From Piscinibacter gummiphilus (GTDB taxonomy: Bacteria; Pseudomonadota; Gammaproteobacteria; Burkholderiales; Burkholderiaceae_C): a stretch of 64,000 bases of DNA. The position numbers were made by a program, and so were the translations under genes. Under the pieces are notes generated by a model. It saw only the letters and a program-made list of their open reading frames with translations. It searched no databases and was not told the DNA's origin. The DNA is taken from contig NZ_CP015118.1 of assembly GCF_002116905.1 (NCBI RefSeq), positions 1,612,001 to 1,676,000 on the forward strand, read 5' to 3'. Of this stretch, positions 27,255 to 35,950 are shown piece after piece. The first letter of the stretch is position 1; the number at the start of each line of letters is the position of its first letter.

Positions 27255-27260
27255 TAACCT
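27255..27260 (+). promoter_or_regulatory. -10-like TAACCT, 6 nt before start codon
   Basis: TAACCT is followed by CCGCGC and then ATG at 27267, with no Shine-Dalgarno. Transcription would begin at or next to the start codon (leaderless mRNA). Confidence 0.4.
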
Positions 27261-27266
27261 CCGCGC

Positions 27267-28088
27267 ATGGACGACACCGACCTCCGCATCGACTGCCATG
27301 TGCACGTGTTCGACCCCGTGCGGTTTCCCTATGCGTCCGACACGGCCTACCGGCCGCAGGGCGCGGAGATCGCCACGGCGGCGCAGCTCGGCCGGGTGCT
27401 CGACGCACACGGCGTTCGGCATGCGGTGATCGTCGGTCCGAACTCGGGCTACGGGTTCGACAACCGCTGCCTGCTCGATGCGCTGGCCATCGGCCAGGGC
27501 CGCTACCGCGGCGTGGCCGTCGTGCCCAACGGCACGGGGCGCGACGAGTTGCAGGCGCTGCAGGCGGCCGGGGTGATCGGCATCGCGTTCAACCCGTCGC
27601 TGCTGGGCGTGGACTTCTACCGCGATGCGGGGCCGTTGCTCGAGCGTTTGCGGGACCTCGGGATGTGGGCGCAGGTGCAGGTCACGGGCGACCAGCTCGT
27701 GGACCTGGCGCCGATGCTCGAGGCGAGCGGGGCGAACCTCGTGTTCGACCACGGTGGGCGACCCGAGCCGCGGGCGGGCCTTTCGCAGCCCGGGTTCGTG
27801 AAGCTGCTCGAACTGGGCCGCGAGGGACGCGCGGTGGTGAAGCTGTCGGGCCTCGCGAAATGGTCGCACCAGCCTCATCCGTACGAGGACACGTGGCCCT
27901 TCGTGCAGGCGCTGGCGGATGCGTTCGGGACGGACGCGCTCGTGTGGGCGTCCGACTGGCCGTTCCTGCGCGCGCCCGACCGCATCGACTACGGGCCGCT
28001 GCAGGCACTCGCCGCACAACTGCTGCCCGACCCGCGGGTGCGGCACGCGGTGATGTGGGAGAACCCGCGCCGCCTCTTCGGCTTCTAG
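27267..28088 (+). CDS. TIM-barrel amidohydrolase (2-pyrone-4,6-dicarboxylate lactonase family)
   Basis: This 273-residue amidohydrolase-2 family protein has the N-terminal metal motif IDCHVHVFDP, an internal loop NLVFDHGGRPEP, VVKLSGLAKW, and the C-terminal catalytic Asp in WASDWPFLRAP. It ends in NPRRLFGF. Relatives hydrolyse lactones or decarboxylate aromatic acids; the substrate cannot be inferred from the neighbours. The start lies 6 nt behind TAACCT. Its stop overlaps the convergent efflux gene's stop (CTAG). Confidence 0.87.
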   Translation: MDDTDLRIDCHVHVFDPVRFPYASDTAYRPQGAEIATAAQLGRVLDAHGVRHAVIVGPNSGYGFDNRCLLDALAIGQGRYRGVAVVPNGTGRDELQALQAAGVIGIAFNPSLLGVDFYRDAGPLLERLRDLGMWAQVQVTGDQLVDLAPMLEASGANLVFDHGGRPEPRAGLSQPGFVKLLELGREGRAVVKLSGLAKWSHQPHPYEDTWPFVQALADAFGTDALVWASDWPFLRAPDRIDYGPLQALAAQLLPDPRVRHAVMWENPRRLFGF

Positions 28089-29548
28089 CGTTCCCAACCG
28101 CCGCCGAGTGTCAGGAACACCTGCACCTGGTCGTCGACCAGTTGCGCGTGCGACGCGGCGAGCGAGGCCTCGCCGGCTGCGAGCGAGCGTTCGGCGTCCA
28201 GCGTCTCGAGGTAGCCCACCTTGCCGCCCTCATAGAGCCTGCGCGTCTGCGAGGCCACGGTGCGGGCCTCGTCCACCGACACCTGCAGCGCGGCCTGGCG
28301 GTCCAGTTCGTGGGCGTACGTGGACAGCGCCGTCTCGGTCTCCCGCAGCGCGGTGAGCACGGCGCCGTCGAACTTCGCGAAGGCGCCCTCCGCGCCGGCC
28401 TCGGCCTGGGCCACGCGCGCATCGGCCACGCCGGTGTTGGGCAGGGTCCACGAGATCAGCGGGCCGAGGCTCCAGCTCACCGTGTCGCGGCTGCCGAGGC
28501 GGTCGAGCGGGCCGGCCGTGCCGGCGGACAGGCCCAGCGTCACCTTCGGATAGCGGTCGGCGATGGCGACGCCGATGCGGGCGGTGGCCGCGGCGAGTTC
28601 GCGTTCGGCCTGGCGCACGTCGGGCCGGCGCTGCAGCAGCGCGGCGCCGTCGCCGACAGGCATCGCACCCGCGACCTGCGGCGGGGTGCTGCACGAAGCG
28701 ATGCCGGCGGGCAGCGACTGCGGCGGCTCGCCGATCAACGTGGCGAGCCGGAACGCCGCGCCCTGGCGCTGGGCCTGCAGCGGCGGGATCGCGGCGCGCA
28801 GCTGTTCGAGCTGGCTGCGTGCGCGGGCAGCGTCCACCTCGCCGACGCGGCCGGCCTGCTGGAGCCTGCGCGTCACGTCGACCGCCTGCTGCTGCAGGTC
28901 GATGGACCGTTGCGCGGCCTGCAGGCGCTGGCCCGTGGCGCACACGTCGGCGTAGGCGCGCGCGGTGCCGGCGGCCACGCTCACGCGGGCCACGTCGAGT
29001 GCGGCCGACGCGGCATCGGTGCCGGCCTGGGCCGCTTCGCCCGCACGGCGGATCTGGCCCAGCAGGTCCACCTGGTAGGCGACCGACACACCGGCGCTGC
29101 CGTGCCATGCCGACGGCGGCTCGTAGCCGGGCTTGAGCACCGACAGGCCGGAGGCGTGGCCGAACGACGGGTCGCCCGAGACCCCGATGGTGGGGTGGGC
29201 CGCGCCGTCCACCTCGGCCTGCAGGGCCTGCACGCGGGTGAGGTTCGCCGCGGCCTGGCGCAGGTCGGTGTTGTGGTCGAGGGCGCGGGCGACGAGGTCG
29301 TCGAGCACCGGGTCGTCGAACAGGCGCCACCAGTGGGACGGCAGCGGCGCCTGCGTGTAGGGACGGGCCGTGGGCGCGTCGGAGGCGGTGTCGTGGGTGC
29401 CGATGAACGGCGCGGCCGCGTCGGCGCGGCGGGCGAGGGCCGCATCGGGCTCGCGGTAGTCGGGTCCCGCGGGGGCGGTCGAGCAGGCGGCGAGCACGGC
29501 GGCGAGGGCCAGGGTGCCGAGGGCAGGGAGGAACTTCATGGCGTTCAT
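28085..29548 (-). CDS. NodT-family outer-membrane efflux lipoprotein
   Basis: This 487-residue TolC-like channel has a lipoprotein signal peptide (ALAAVLAAC, Cys at residue 22) and two internally repeated OEP domains (DDPVLDDLVARALDHNTDLRQAAANLTRVQA near 75-110 and RRPDVRQAERELAAATARIGVAIADRYP near 300). It supplies the outer-membrane exit of the FUSC/HlyD pump encoded upstream. Its ATG at 29548 overlaps the HlyD stop by 4 nt. Confidence 0.93.
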   Translation of the reverse strand: MNAMKFLPALGTLALAAVLAACSTAPAGPDYREPDAALARRADAAAPFIGTHDTASDAPTARPYTQAPLPSHWWRLFDDPVLDDLVARALDHNTDLRQAAANLTRVQALQAEVDGAAHPTIGVSGDPSFGHASGLSVLKPGYEPPSAWHGSAGVSVAYQVDLLGQIRRAGEAAQAGTDAASAALDVARVSVAAGTARAYADVCATGQRLQAAQRSIDLQQQAVDVTRRLQQAGRVGEVDAARARSQLEQLRAAIPPLQAQRQGAAFRLATLIGEPPQSLPAGIASCSTPPQVAGAMPVGDGAALLQRRPDVRQAERELAAATARIGVAIADRYPKVTLGLSAGTAGPLDRLGSRDTVSWSLGPLISWTLPNTGVADARVAQAEAGAEGAFAKFDGAVLTALRETETALSTYAHELDRQAALQVSVDEARTVASQTRRLYEGGKVGYLETLDAERSLAAGEASLAASHAQLVDDQVQVFLTLGGGWER

Positions 29549-30444
29549 CCCTTGCGTGCCGGTTCGACCACCTGCACGGTGACCGTCTGCCCCGCGACGA
29601 GCTGGGTGCCGTCGGGCAGCGGGTCGAGCTTCACGCGCACCGGCACACGCTGCGCGAGGCGCACCCAGTTGAACGTGGGGTTCACGCTCGGCAGCAGGTT
29701 CGCGCCGGTGGAGCGGTCGCGGTCGGCGATGCCGGCGGCGAGGCTCTCGACGCGCCCCGTGAACGAGGCACCCTGGCCCATGGGGGTCACGCGCACGGCG
29801 TCGCCGAGGTGGATGCGCGCGAGCTTGGTTTCCTCGAAGTAGCCCTCGACGTAGAACGATCGCGCGTCGACGAGTGCCAGCACCGGGTGGCCGACGGTGG
29901 CGTAGCTGCCCTGGCGCAGGTCGAGGTTCGTGACGAGGCCGTCGGCCGGCGCGCGCACCTCGGCGCGTTCGAGGTTCAGGCGCGCGGCGTCCACGGCCAC
30001 CTCGGCCTGGGCCACGTTCGCGCGGGCCTGGTCGACGCGGGTGTGCGCCTGTTCGGTGGCCTCCTGCGACACGAGGGTGCCGAGGCCGGTGTTGCGGCGG
30101 TTCTCGCGGTCGGCCTGGGCCAGCGCGGTGCGCTGCGCGGTGAGGGCCACCTGGGCCTGGCGCAGCGCGAGCGTGTAGCGGGCGCGGTCCACCTCGAACA
30201 GCAGCGTGCCGGCCTGCACGGGCTGGTTGTCGTGCACCGGCACGGCGGTGACGAGGCCGGACACGTCGGCGGCGATCTGCACGACGTTGGCGCGCACGCG
30301 GCCGTCGCGGGTCCACGGTGCGCGTTCGTAGTGGTCCCACAGCCGCAGGCCGGCCCACGCGGCGGCGGCCACCGCCACGGCGGTCACCGCGAAGCGGGCG
30401 ACGCGCTGGCGGTTCGGGGAATCGGAGAGGAAGCGGAAGGTCAT
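29545..30444 (-). CDS. HlyD/AaeA-type periplasmic adaptor
   Basis: This 299-residue protein has one N-terminal membrane anchor (FAVTAVAVAAAAWAGL), a biotinyl-lipoyl-like half (RVRANVVQIAADVSGLVTAVPVHDNQPVQAG), a coiled-coil hairpin rich in Ala/Gln/Arg, and the second lipoyl half (APADGLVTNLDLRQGSYATVGHPVLALVD). This layout is that of AaeA, the membrane-fusion partner of FUSC exporters of aromatic carboxylic acids. It lies between the DUF1656 gene (7 nt gap) and the outer-membrane factor (overlap). Confidence 0.93.
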   Translation of the reverse strand: MTFRFLSDSPNRQRVARFAVTAVAVAAAAWAGLRLWDHYERAPWTRDGRVRANVVQIAADVSGLVTAVPVHDNQPVQAGTLLFEVDRARYTLALRQAQVALTAQRTALAQADRENRRNTGLGTLVSQEATEQAHTRVDQARANVAQAEVAVDAARLNLERAEVRAPADGLVTNLDLRQGSYATVGHPVLALVDARSFYVEGYFEETKLARIHLGDAVRVTPMGQGASFTGRVESLAAGIADRDRSTGANLLPSVNPTFNWVRLAQRVPVRVKLDPLPDGTQLVAGQTVTVQVVEPARKG

Positions 30445-30451
30445 GACGGTC

Positions 30452-30658
30452 TCACTGGAGGAATCGGGAGGCGCTGCTGAGGGCGAGGAGCACGAGCACG
30501 TACAGCGCGATGTCGAACAGGGCCGGGTGCCACACCCAGCGGTAGGCGCCGGTCGCGGCGAGCAGGTGGCGCAGGCCCCAGGTCACGAACAGGCCCAGGG
30601 TGGCGAGCACCAGCAGCCAGGGCAGGTACACGCCGAAGACGTTGGCTTCGCCGATCAT
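30452..30658 (-). CDS. DUF1656 (AaeX-like) small membrane protein
   Basis: This 68-residue protein has two membrane helices (FGVYLPWLLVLATLGLFVTW and PALFDIALYVLVLLALSS). It is the small AaeX-type subunit that accompanies FUSC/HlyD pumps; its mechanism is not defined. The ATG overlaps the FUSC stop by 4 nt, and the HlyD gene starts 7 nt later. Confidence 0.93.
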   Translation of the reverse strand: MIGEANVFGVYLPWLLVLATLGLFVTWGLRHLLAATGAYRWVWHPALFDIALYVLVLLALSSASRFLQ

Positions 30659-32691
30659 GGGGACACTCCTTCGGGAACACGCGCGGACACGACCGGTGCC
30701 GGGGCGTCGGGGAACAGGGCGCGGCGCACGCCCACGAGCGCCCCGAGGCCGGCCGAACGTTCAGCCGACGCGGGGTCGTGGGTGGCGAGCGTGGCGGTCA
30801 GCGCGGCGTCGACGCGGTCGAGCAGGTGCGCCGGCTGGGCGGCGTCGCCACCGGCGCCGAGGTCGCGCAGCCAGCGGGCGAGGTCGGCCATCAGCGCACC
30901 GGTCACGCCGAGCGGCAGGTGCCAGCGCACGCGCTGCAGCGTGACGATGTCGGTGCCGAGGCGCAGGTCGCGCAGCGCGTCGGCGGGCAGACCGTCGATC
31001 TTGCCGCCGGACTGGGCCACGCGCGGGGCGATCAGCGCGATGCGGTCGAGCAGGCGCACGGTCTGCGCCGCGGCGTGCACGGGCTGGCGGGGCGAGGCCG
31101 CGACGCCGGCGAGTTCGCGCCACGTGGCCTGCTGGATGCGCCGCGCGCTCCAGTCGGCGCCGATGGAGCGCATCAGGCGCGTAGTGCGCGAGGCCACCAC
31201 CACACCCACCACCTGGGCGATCATCGAGTTTGCGAAACTCGCGAGGTCGGCGTTGGCCGTGTCGTGCATCGCGAGCGTGGTGGCCACGCCCATCAGCACG
31301 GGCATCGCCGACAGCACCGTGGACGGGCGCGCCATCAGCGCGCCGAGCACGAGGAACACCGGTGCGCAGGCGAGCACGAGCATGCCGAAGTCGCGCACCG
31401 CGGGCAGCACGAACAGCACGTAGACGGCCGAGATGGGCACGGACCACAGCGTGAACGTGAGGAAGCCGTGGATGGCCGGCACGGGATCGTCCATCGACGC
31501 GAAGAAGCAGCAGAAGATCGCGGCCATCATCACCGCGGCCGAGCCGGTGGGCCAGCCGGTGAGGACCCAGAACGCACTGCACACGGCGATCGCGATCACC
31601 GCGGCCAGCGCCGACAGCAGCGCCATGCCGTGGTCGCGGTGCAGCACGTGGTCGCCCACCACGGACGGCTTCGGCGGCGTGGCGCCGGTCAGGCCGTGGT
31701 CCACGTCGCCGCGGCGGGCCAGTGCGGCGTGCCAGGTGGCCACGAGTTCGGCGAGACGTTCGGCGAGGGACACGCGCAGGGCGAGGGGCCAGCCGGCGTG
31801 GTCGTCCGACGTTTGCGTGGCGAATGTGTCCAGCGCGGTGCGCAGCGGGGTGTCGTCGTCCGGTGTCTGCACCCAGGCCGCGAACGCCGCGAGCAGTTCC
31901 ATCACGTCGGGCGCAAGGCGCCCCTCGGCGGACTGCAGCGCCTGCAGGCGGTCTTCCACCGCGGAGAGGGCCGGGGTCAGCGCGGCGAGCTGGTCCTGCA
32001 CCGCGCGCACGGCGTCGCCGCTGTGGCGCAGGTGGGTGGGGTCGAAGGGAATGTGGGTGGCGAGCAGGCGCAGCTGCGTGAGGTCGGCGGCGAGGCGCTG
32101 GCGGTCGGCGGTGAGGTCCTTCGCCGGTCCGCGCACGAGGTCGAGCAGCCACTGGCGCGCGTCGCGCAGGCCGCGGTCGAGCAGGCCCAGCACCGGAGCC
32201 GAGAGGCTTTGCGGCAGCACGACGGCGTGCACGAGCGAGGCGCACAGGATGCCGATGCCGATCTCCTCGACGCGCGCGGCGGCGATGTCGAAGAGCTGCA
32301 GCGGGGTGTCCACCGCGGGGAACCCGATCAGCGCGGCGGTGTAGCCGGCCAGCATGAAAAGGTACGAGCGCGGGGTGCGGTCGAGCAGCGAGAAGTAGAG
32401 GCATGCGCCGACCCACAGCGCGAGGCCCAGCGTGAGCAGCTCGGGTGAATTGATCAGCGCGGGCACGAGCAGCACGGCTGCGGCCGACCCGATCAGCGTG
32501 CCGCCGAAGCGGAACAGCGCCTTGGAGCGGACGGCGCCGGCGAGCGGGCTGGCCACGATGTACGCGGTCATCATCGCCCAGAAGGGGCGGGGCTGGCCGA
32601 GGCGGCTCGCGATGTACATCGCGAGCATCGCGGCCGCGAACGCCTTCACCGAGAAGATCAGTTCCGCGCGGCTGAAGCGCAGCGTGCTCAT
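30655..32691 (-). CDS. FUSC-family (AaeB-like) efflux transporter
   Basis: This 678-residue inner-membrane transporter has two blocks of membrane helices (about residues 10-170 and 355-500) separated and followed by cytoplasmic helical domains. The motifs RPFWAMMTAYIVASPLAGAVRSKALFRFGGTLIGSAAAVLL and WPTGSAAVMMAAIFCCFFASMDDP are typical of PF04632/FUSC proteins. Expected role: export of hydroxylated aromatic acids or similar lipophilic acids with the adjacent HlyD and outer-membrane factor. The ATG at 32691 overlaps the MarR stop (ATGA), placing the pump directly under MarR control. Confidence 0.92.
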   Translation of the reverse strand: MSTLRFSRAELIFSVKAFAAAMLAMYIASRLGQPRPFWAMMTAYIVASPLAGAVRSKALFRFGGTLIGSAAAVLLVPALINSPELLTLGLALWVGACLYFSLLDRTPRSYLFMLAGYTAALIGFPAVDTPLQLFDIAAARVEEIGIGILCASLVHAVVLPQSLSAPVLGLLDRGLRDARQWLLDLVRGPAKDLTADRQRLAADLTQLRLLATHIPFDPTHLRHSGDAVRAVQDQLAALTPALSAVEDRLQALQSAEGRLAPDVMELLAAFAAWVQTPDDDTPLRTALDTFATQTSDDHAGWPLALRVSLAERLAELVATWHAALARRGDVDHGLTGATPPKPSVVGDHVLHRDHGMALLSALAAVIAIAVCSAFWVLTGWPTGSAAVMMAAIFCCFFASMDDPVPAIHGFLTFTLWSVPISAVYVLFVLPAVRDFGMLVLACAPVFLVLGALMARPSTVLSAMPVLMGVATTLAMHDTANADLASFANSMIAQVVGVVVASRTTRLMRSIGADWSARRIQQATWRELAGVAASPRQPVHAAAQTVRLLDRIALIAPRVAQSGGKIDGLPADALRDLRLGTDIVTLQRVRWHLPLGVTGALMADLARWLRDLGAGGDAAQPAHLLDRVDAALTATLATHDPASAERSAGLGALVGVRRALFPDAPAPVVSARVPEGVSP

Positions 32692-33200
32692 GGGCGCTTC
32701 ACCGGCGGCTTGCGGCCCACGGCGGGTGGCGCGACCTCGACGGGCAGCAGGCCGAGGCGTTCGCGCAGCGTGGTGAACACGCGCAGGAAGGCCGCGATGT
32801 CGTCGTCGGGCACGCCCGCGAACACCTCGGTCCGCACGGCGTTCAGCGAGGTCTCGAGCTGCTCGCACGCGGCCCTGCCGGCGGCGGTGAGGTGCAGCGT
32901 CTTGGCACGGCGGTCCGTGGGGTCCTCGCGGCGATCGACGAGGCCGGCCTGCACGAGCTGGTCCATCGAGCGTGCGAGGGACGGGCCCTCGATGTTCAGG
33001 ATGTCGGCCAGCACGCCCTGGCGCATGCCGTCGCCGTGCCGGCCGATCATCACGAGCGGCCAGGCCATCGACTGCGAGACACCGACGTGCGACACGGCCT
33101 GGTCGGCCACGGCGCGGTACGCGCGTTCGACCACCCCGAGCGAGGAGGTGATGGTCATCAGCGAGGTCTCGCGGAGGGTGCGGGCGGTGGTCCGGGTCAT
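32688..33200 (-). CDS. MarR-family repressor of the FUSC efflux operon
   Basis: This 170-residue protein has a winged helix with GVLADILNIEGPSLARSMDQLVQAGLVDRREDPTDRRAKTLHLTAAG, including the MarR wing (DRRAK). As first gene of the operon it very likely represses itself and the pump. A perfect 14-bp palindrome lies 16-29 nt upstream of its ATG. Ligands of such regulators are often the exported aromatic acids. ATG 33200 was chosen; ATG 33158 would cut the dimerisation helix. Confidence 0.92.
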   Translation of the reverse strand: MTRTTARTLRETSLMTITSSLGVVERAYRAVADQAVSHVGVSQSMAWPLVMIGRHGDGMRQGVLADILNIEGPSLARSMDQLVQAGLVDRREDPTDRRAKTLHLTAAGRAACEQLETSLNAVRTEVFAGVPDDDIAAFLRVFTTLRERLGLLPVEVAPPAVGRKPPVKRP

Positions 33201-33215
33201 GGCGGCTCTTTAAAT

Positions 33216-33239
33216 TAGCAAGCTTGCTATCTATTGTAG
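33216..33239 (-). promoter_or_regulatory. MarR operator palindrome and -10 of the efflux operon
   Basis: TAGCAAGCTTGCTA (33216-33229) is a perfect palindrome. On the minus strand a -10-like TACAAT (33239-33234) lies just upstream, so a bound repressor would cover the transcription start. The region is markedly AT-rich compared with its surroundings. Confidence 0.7.
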
Positions 33240-33277
33240 GCGCCTTCGGAAATTCTTGCAGGCCGGAGCCCCCCGGG

Positions 33278-34081
33278 TCAGCTCCCGGACGACGTGTAGT
33301 ACCGCACGCCCACCCGCCACGCGGCGAAGCTGGCGGCGAGGAAGGCGAAGCCGGCGAGCGGCGACATCCAGCCGACCCAGGCCGGCGCGCCCAGCGGATC
33401 GGGGCGGCCGAGCAGGGCGACCGCGGGGTAGTACGCCACGCAGGCGAGCGGCACGACGAAGGTCAGCAGCTGCCGGAACCACCGCTCGTAGATCGCGAGC
33501 GGGTACTGCCCGGCTTCCACTCCGCCGTAGGTCAGCACGTTGGCCACCTCCAGGCTCTCGATGGTCCGGAACGACAGCGTGCCCTGCAGCACCAGGATGC
33601 CGAGGAACAGCGCCGCGCCGCCGGCCACGGCGAACAGCGCGAGCGCGACGGTCGCGGGAGTCCACGCGATGCCGGCCGACACGGTGGCGAAGCCGATCAC
33701 CAGCAGCCCCTGCAGCAGGCGGCCCAGGCGGCTCACGCGCAGGTCGTGGCCCATCAACTGCAGTGTCAGCGCGCGCGGGCGCAGCAGCAGGCGGTCGAAC
33801 GCGCCGGTGCGCAGGAACTCGGTGCCGAGCACGTCGAAGCCCCGTCCCAACGTGTCGGCCACGGCGAACATCACGTTGACGAGGCCGTAGAACAGCGCTA
33901 CCTCGCCGATGCGCCAGCCCGCGACGTCACCGAAGCGGTGGAACAGCGCCCACACGGCGATCACCTCGATGCCCGTCGCGAGGAACTGGCCGAGGGTCAG
34001 CATCAGCGCCGACTCGGGGTAGCGCGCCTGGCCGCGCAACGAGGCGGCCACCAGCCGGGCGAAGAGAGGAAGGGTGCCCAT
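33278..34081 (-). CDS. ABC-2-type transporter permease (DUF990 family), second subunit
   Basis: This 267-residue protein has six hydrophobic segments (for example FLATGIEVIAVWALF, VALALFAVAGGAALFLGILV, LLTFVVPLACVAYYPAVALL). GTLSFRTIESLEVANVLTYGGVEAGQYPL is characteristic of PF06182-type permeases. It forms a heteromeric exporter with the other permease (start 1 nt after that gene's stop) and the ATPase. The ATG at 34081 is chosen over an upstream frame extension that lies inside the neighbouring gene. Substrate unknown. Confidence 0.87.
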   Translation of the reverse strand: MGTLPLFARLVAASLRGQARYPESALMLTLGQFLATGIEVIAVWALFHRFGDVAGWRIGEVALFYGLVNVMFAVADTLGRGFDVLGTEFLRTGAFDRLLLRPRALTLQLMGHDLRVSRLGRLLQGLLVIGFATVSAGIAWTPATVALALFAVAGGAALFLGILVLQGTLSFRTIESLEVANVLTYGGVEAGQYPLAIYERWFRQLLTFVVPLACVAYYPAVALLGRPDPLGAPAWVGWMSPLAGFAFLAASFAAWRVGVRYYTSSGS

Positions 34082-34082
34082 G

Positions 34083-34895
34083 TCAGCCGCCCTGCACGTC
34101 GAGCCGGCGCATCGCGCCGCCCATCGCCGCGTGTCCCAGGGCGGCGAGCGTGGCGATCCAGAAGCATTGCAGGCCGAGCGCACCCACCGCCGTCCAGCCG
34201 GTGAACTCGCCGAAGTACAGGCGCACGGGGATGTCGAGCAGCCCGGCGAACGGCTGCAGCAGGAGCACGGCCTGCCAGGTGTCGGGCAGCAGCGCGAGCG
34301 GCAGCAGGTTGCCCGACAGCACGATCACGAGCGGTGTCGCGAGCGCGTTGATGCCACGGTCGTTCAGCAGCGCGGCGGTGGCGATGTTGAGGAGCATCAC
34401 GAACGCGGCCGACAGCAGCAGGGCCAGCCCCGCCGACACGGCCGCGAACGCGCCCGCCGCAAGCGTCGCCGGCGGCTGCCAGGCCCATGCGCCGAGCCCG
34501 GCCAGCGGCAGCAGCACGACGGCGAACGTGGCCATCAGCGCCACCCGCGGCAGCACGCGCGCGGCGACCCAGCCGGTGGTGCGCGCGAACCAGAGCGCGT
34601 AGGCATCCACGGGCCGCAGGCGGTCGTACGCGACCGACCCGGTGCGCACCGACAGCGCCACCTCGGGGTCGCCCGCCCACGGCAGCAGGGCCAGCAGCCC
34701 CTGGGCGATCCAGGTGTACGTGATGGCGTGGGCGAGGGGCATCGACGCAGGGGCACCGCTGGCGTAGAAGGCCGCCAGCACCATCACCTTGATGCCACCC
34801 CACCAGCACTGGGTGACGAAGCCCGCGAGCGCGGCGGTGCGGTACTGCAGCATCTGCAGGAAGCGCGAGGTGAAGGCCGCGACGTACGGTCTCAT
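34083..34895 (-). CDS. ABC-2-type transporter permease, first subunit
   Basis: This 270-residue membrane protein has six predicted helices. The segment MLQYRTAALAGFVTQCWWGGIKVMVLAAFY and the loop VRTGSVAYDRLRPVDAYALWFART match the partner family of the following permease. ATG 34895 overlaps the ATPase stop by one base (TGATG); a GTG one codon upstream (34898) would overlap by four. The ATPase-permease-permease order is that of NatA/DUF990-type exporters. Confidence 0.86.
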   Translation of the reverse strand: MRPYVAAFTSRFLQMLQYRTAALAGFVTQCWWGGIKVMVLAAFYASGAPASMPLAHAITYTWIAQGLLALLPWAGDPEVALSVRTGSVAYDRLRPVDAYALWFARTTGWVAARVLPRVALMATFAVVLLPLAGLGAWAWQPPATLAAGAFAAVSAGLALLLSAAFVMLLNIATAALLNDRGINALATPLVIVLSGNLLPLALLPDTWQAVLLLQPFAGLLDIPVRLYFGEFTGWTAVGALGLQCFWIATLAALGHAAMGGAMRRLDVQGG

Positions 34896-35890
34896 CACGC
34901 TTCACCCGCGCCGTGCATGGCATAGAACCGAGAGATGACCTCCTCGATCGACAGGCCCTCGAGGTGGATGTCCGCCACCGCGTGCTCCGCGACGAGCCGC
35001 GCGATCAGCGCGGGCGCGGACGAGGTGGCCGGGTCGAAGCCGAACACCACGGTGCGGCCGTCGCGTTCGACCACGTCGGTGCCGGGCAGGTCGAACGTCT
35101 CGGGAGGCGTGCCGTCGAAGTCGACCACGAGCCGGCGCTGGGCGAGCACCTGCGTGCGCAAGGCGTCGACCGGGCTGTCGGCCAGCACCCGGCCGTGGCC
35201 GATGATGATGACCCGCTCGGCCAGCGCCTCGATGTCGTGCATGTCGTGCGTGGTCAGCAGCACGGTGGCGCCGCGTTCGCGGTTCGCGCGTTTCACGAAG
35301 TCGCGCACGGCCAGCTTCGACGGGGCATCGAGCCCGATGGTGGGTTCGTCGAGGAACAGCAGCTCGGGTTCGTGCAGGAGCGCGGCGGCGATCTCGGCCC
35401 GCATGCGCTGGCCGAGCGACAGCTGGCGCACGGGCTGGTCGAGCAGGCGCTCGAGCTGCAGCATCGCGACCAGTTCGTCGCGGGTGCGCCGGTAGCGCGC
35501 CGGGTCCACGCGGTAGATGTCGCGCAGCAGGTCGAAGCCTTCGCCCACCGGCAGGTCCCACCAGAGCTGGGTGCGCTGGCCGAAGACCACGCCGATGCGG
35601 CTCACGTGCCGCTCGCGGTCGTCGAAGGGGTGGCGGCCATCGACCTCCACGCGGCCGCCGTCGGGCCGCAGGATGCCGGCGAGGATCTTGATGGTGGTGG
35701 ACTTGCCGGCGCCGTTGGGGCCGATCAGGCCCAGCAGCTCGCCGCGTTCGAGCGAGAACGTGACGCCGGAGAGCGCCTCCACCGTGCGGTGGCGGCGGTG
35801 GACGATGCCGCGCATGGCGCCCCACAGCCCCGGGTCGCGTTCGGCGATGCGGTACGACTTGACGAGCCGTTCGACGAGAACGTGGGGCAT
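34895..35890 (-). CDS. ABC transporter ATP-binding protein
   Basis: In this 331-residue protein Walker A is GPNGAGKST, the Q-loop region is VFGQRTQLWWDLPV, the signature LSLGQRMRAE, Walker B LLFLDEPTIGLD and the H-loop TTHDMHD. FGQRTQLWWDLP is characteristic of ATPases paired with DUF990-type permeases. A C-terminal domain of ~90 residues (RRLVVDFDGTPPETFDLPG onward) is probably regulatory. A -10-like TAGAAT lies about 40 nt upstream. The operon continues with two permeases. Confidence 0.94.
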   Translation of the reverse strand: MPHVLVERLVKSYRIAERDPGLWGAMRGIVHRRHRTVEALSGVTFSLERGELLGLIGPNGAGKSTTIKILAGILRPDGGRVEVDGRHPFDDRERHVSRIGVVFGQRTQLWWDLPVGEGFDLLRDIYRVDPARYRRTRDELVAMLQLERLLDQPVRQLSLGQRMRAEIAAALLHEPELLFLDEPTIGLDAPSKLAVRDFVKRANRERGATVLLTTHDMHDIEALAERVIIIGHGRVLADSPVDALRTQVLAQRRLVVDFDGTPPETFDLPGTDVVERDGRTVVFGFDPATSSAPALIARLVAEHAVADIHLEGLSIEEVISRFYAMHGAGEA

Positions 35891-35950
35891 GGGGCGCGCG
35901 CCGGGCTGCCGCGGAGGCGGCGGGGCCCGGATTCTATCGGCGCGCCGGGA

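Noticed and set aside
30655..32868. N-terminal extension of the FUSC protein to 32868
   Set aside because: The extension overlaps MarR out of frame. The ATG at 32691 gives the usual FUSC N-terminus and an ATGA overlap.
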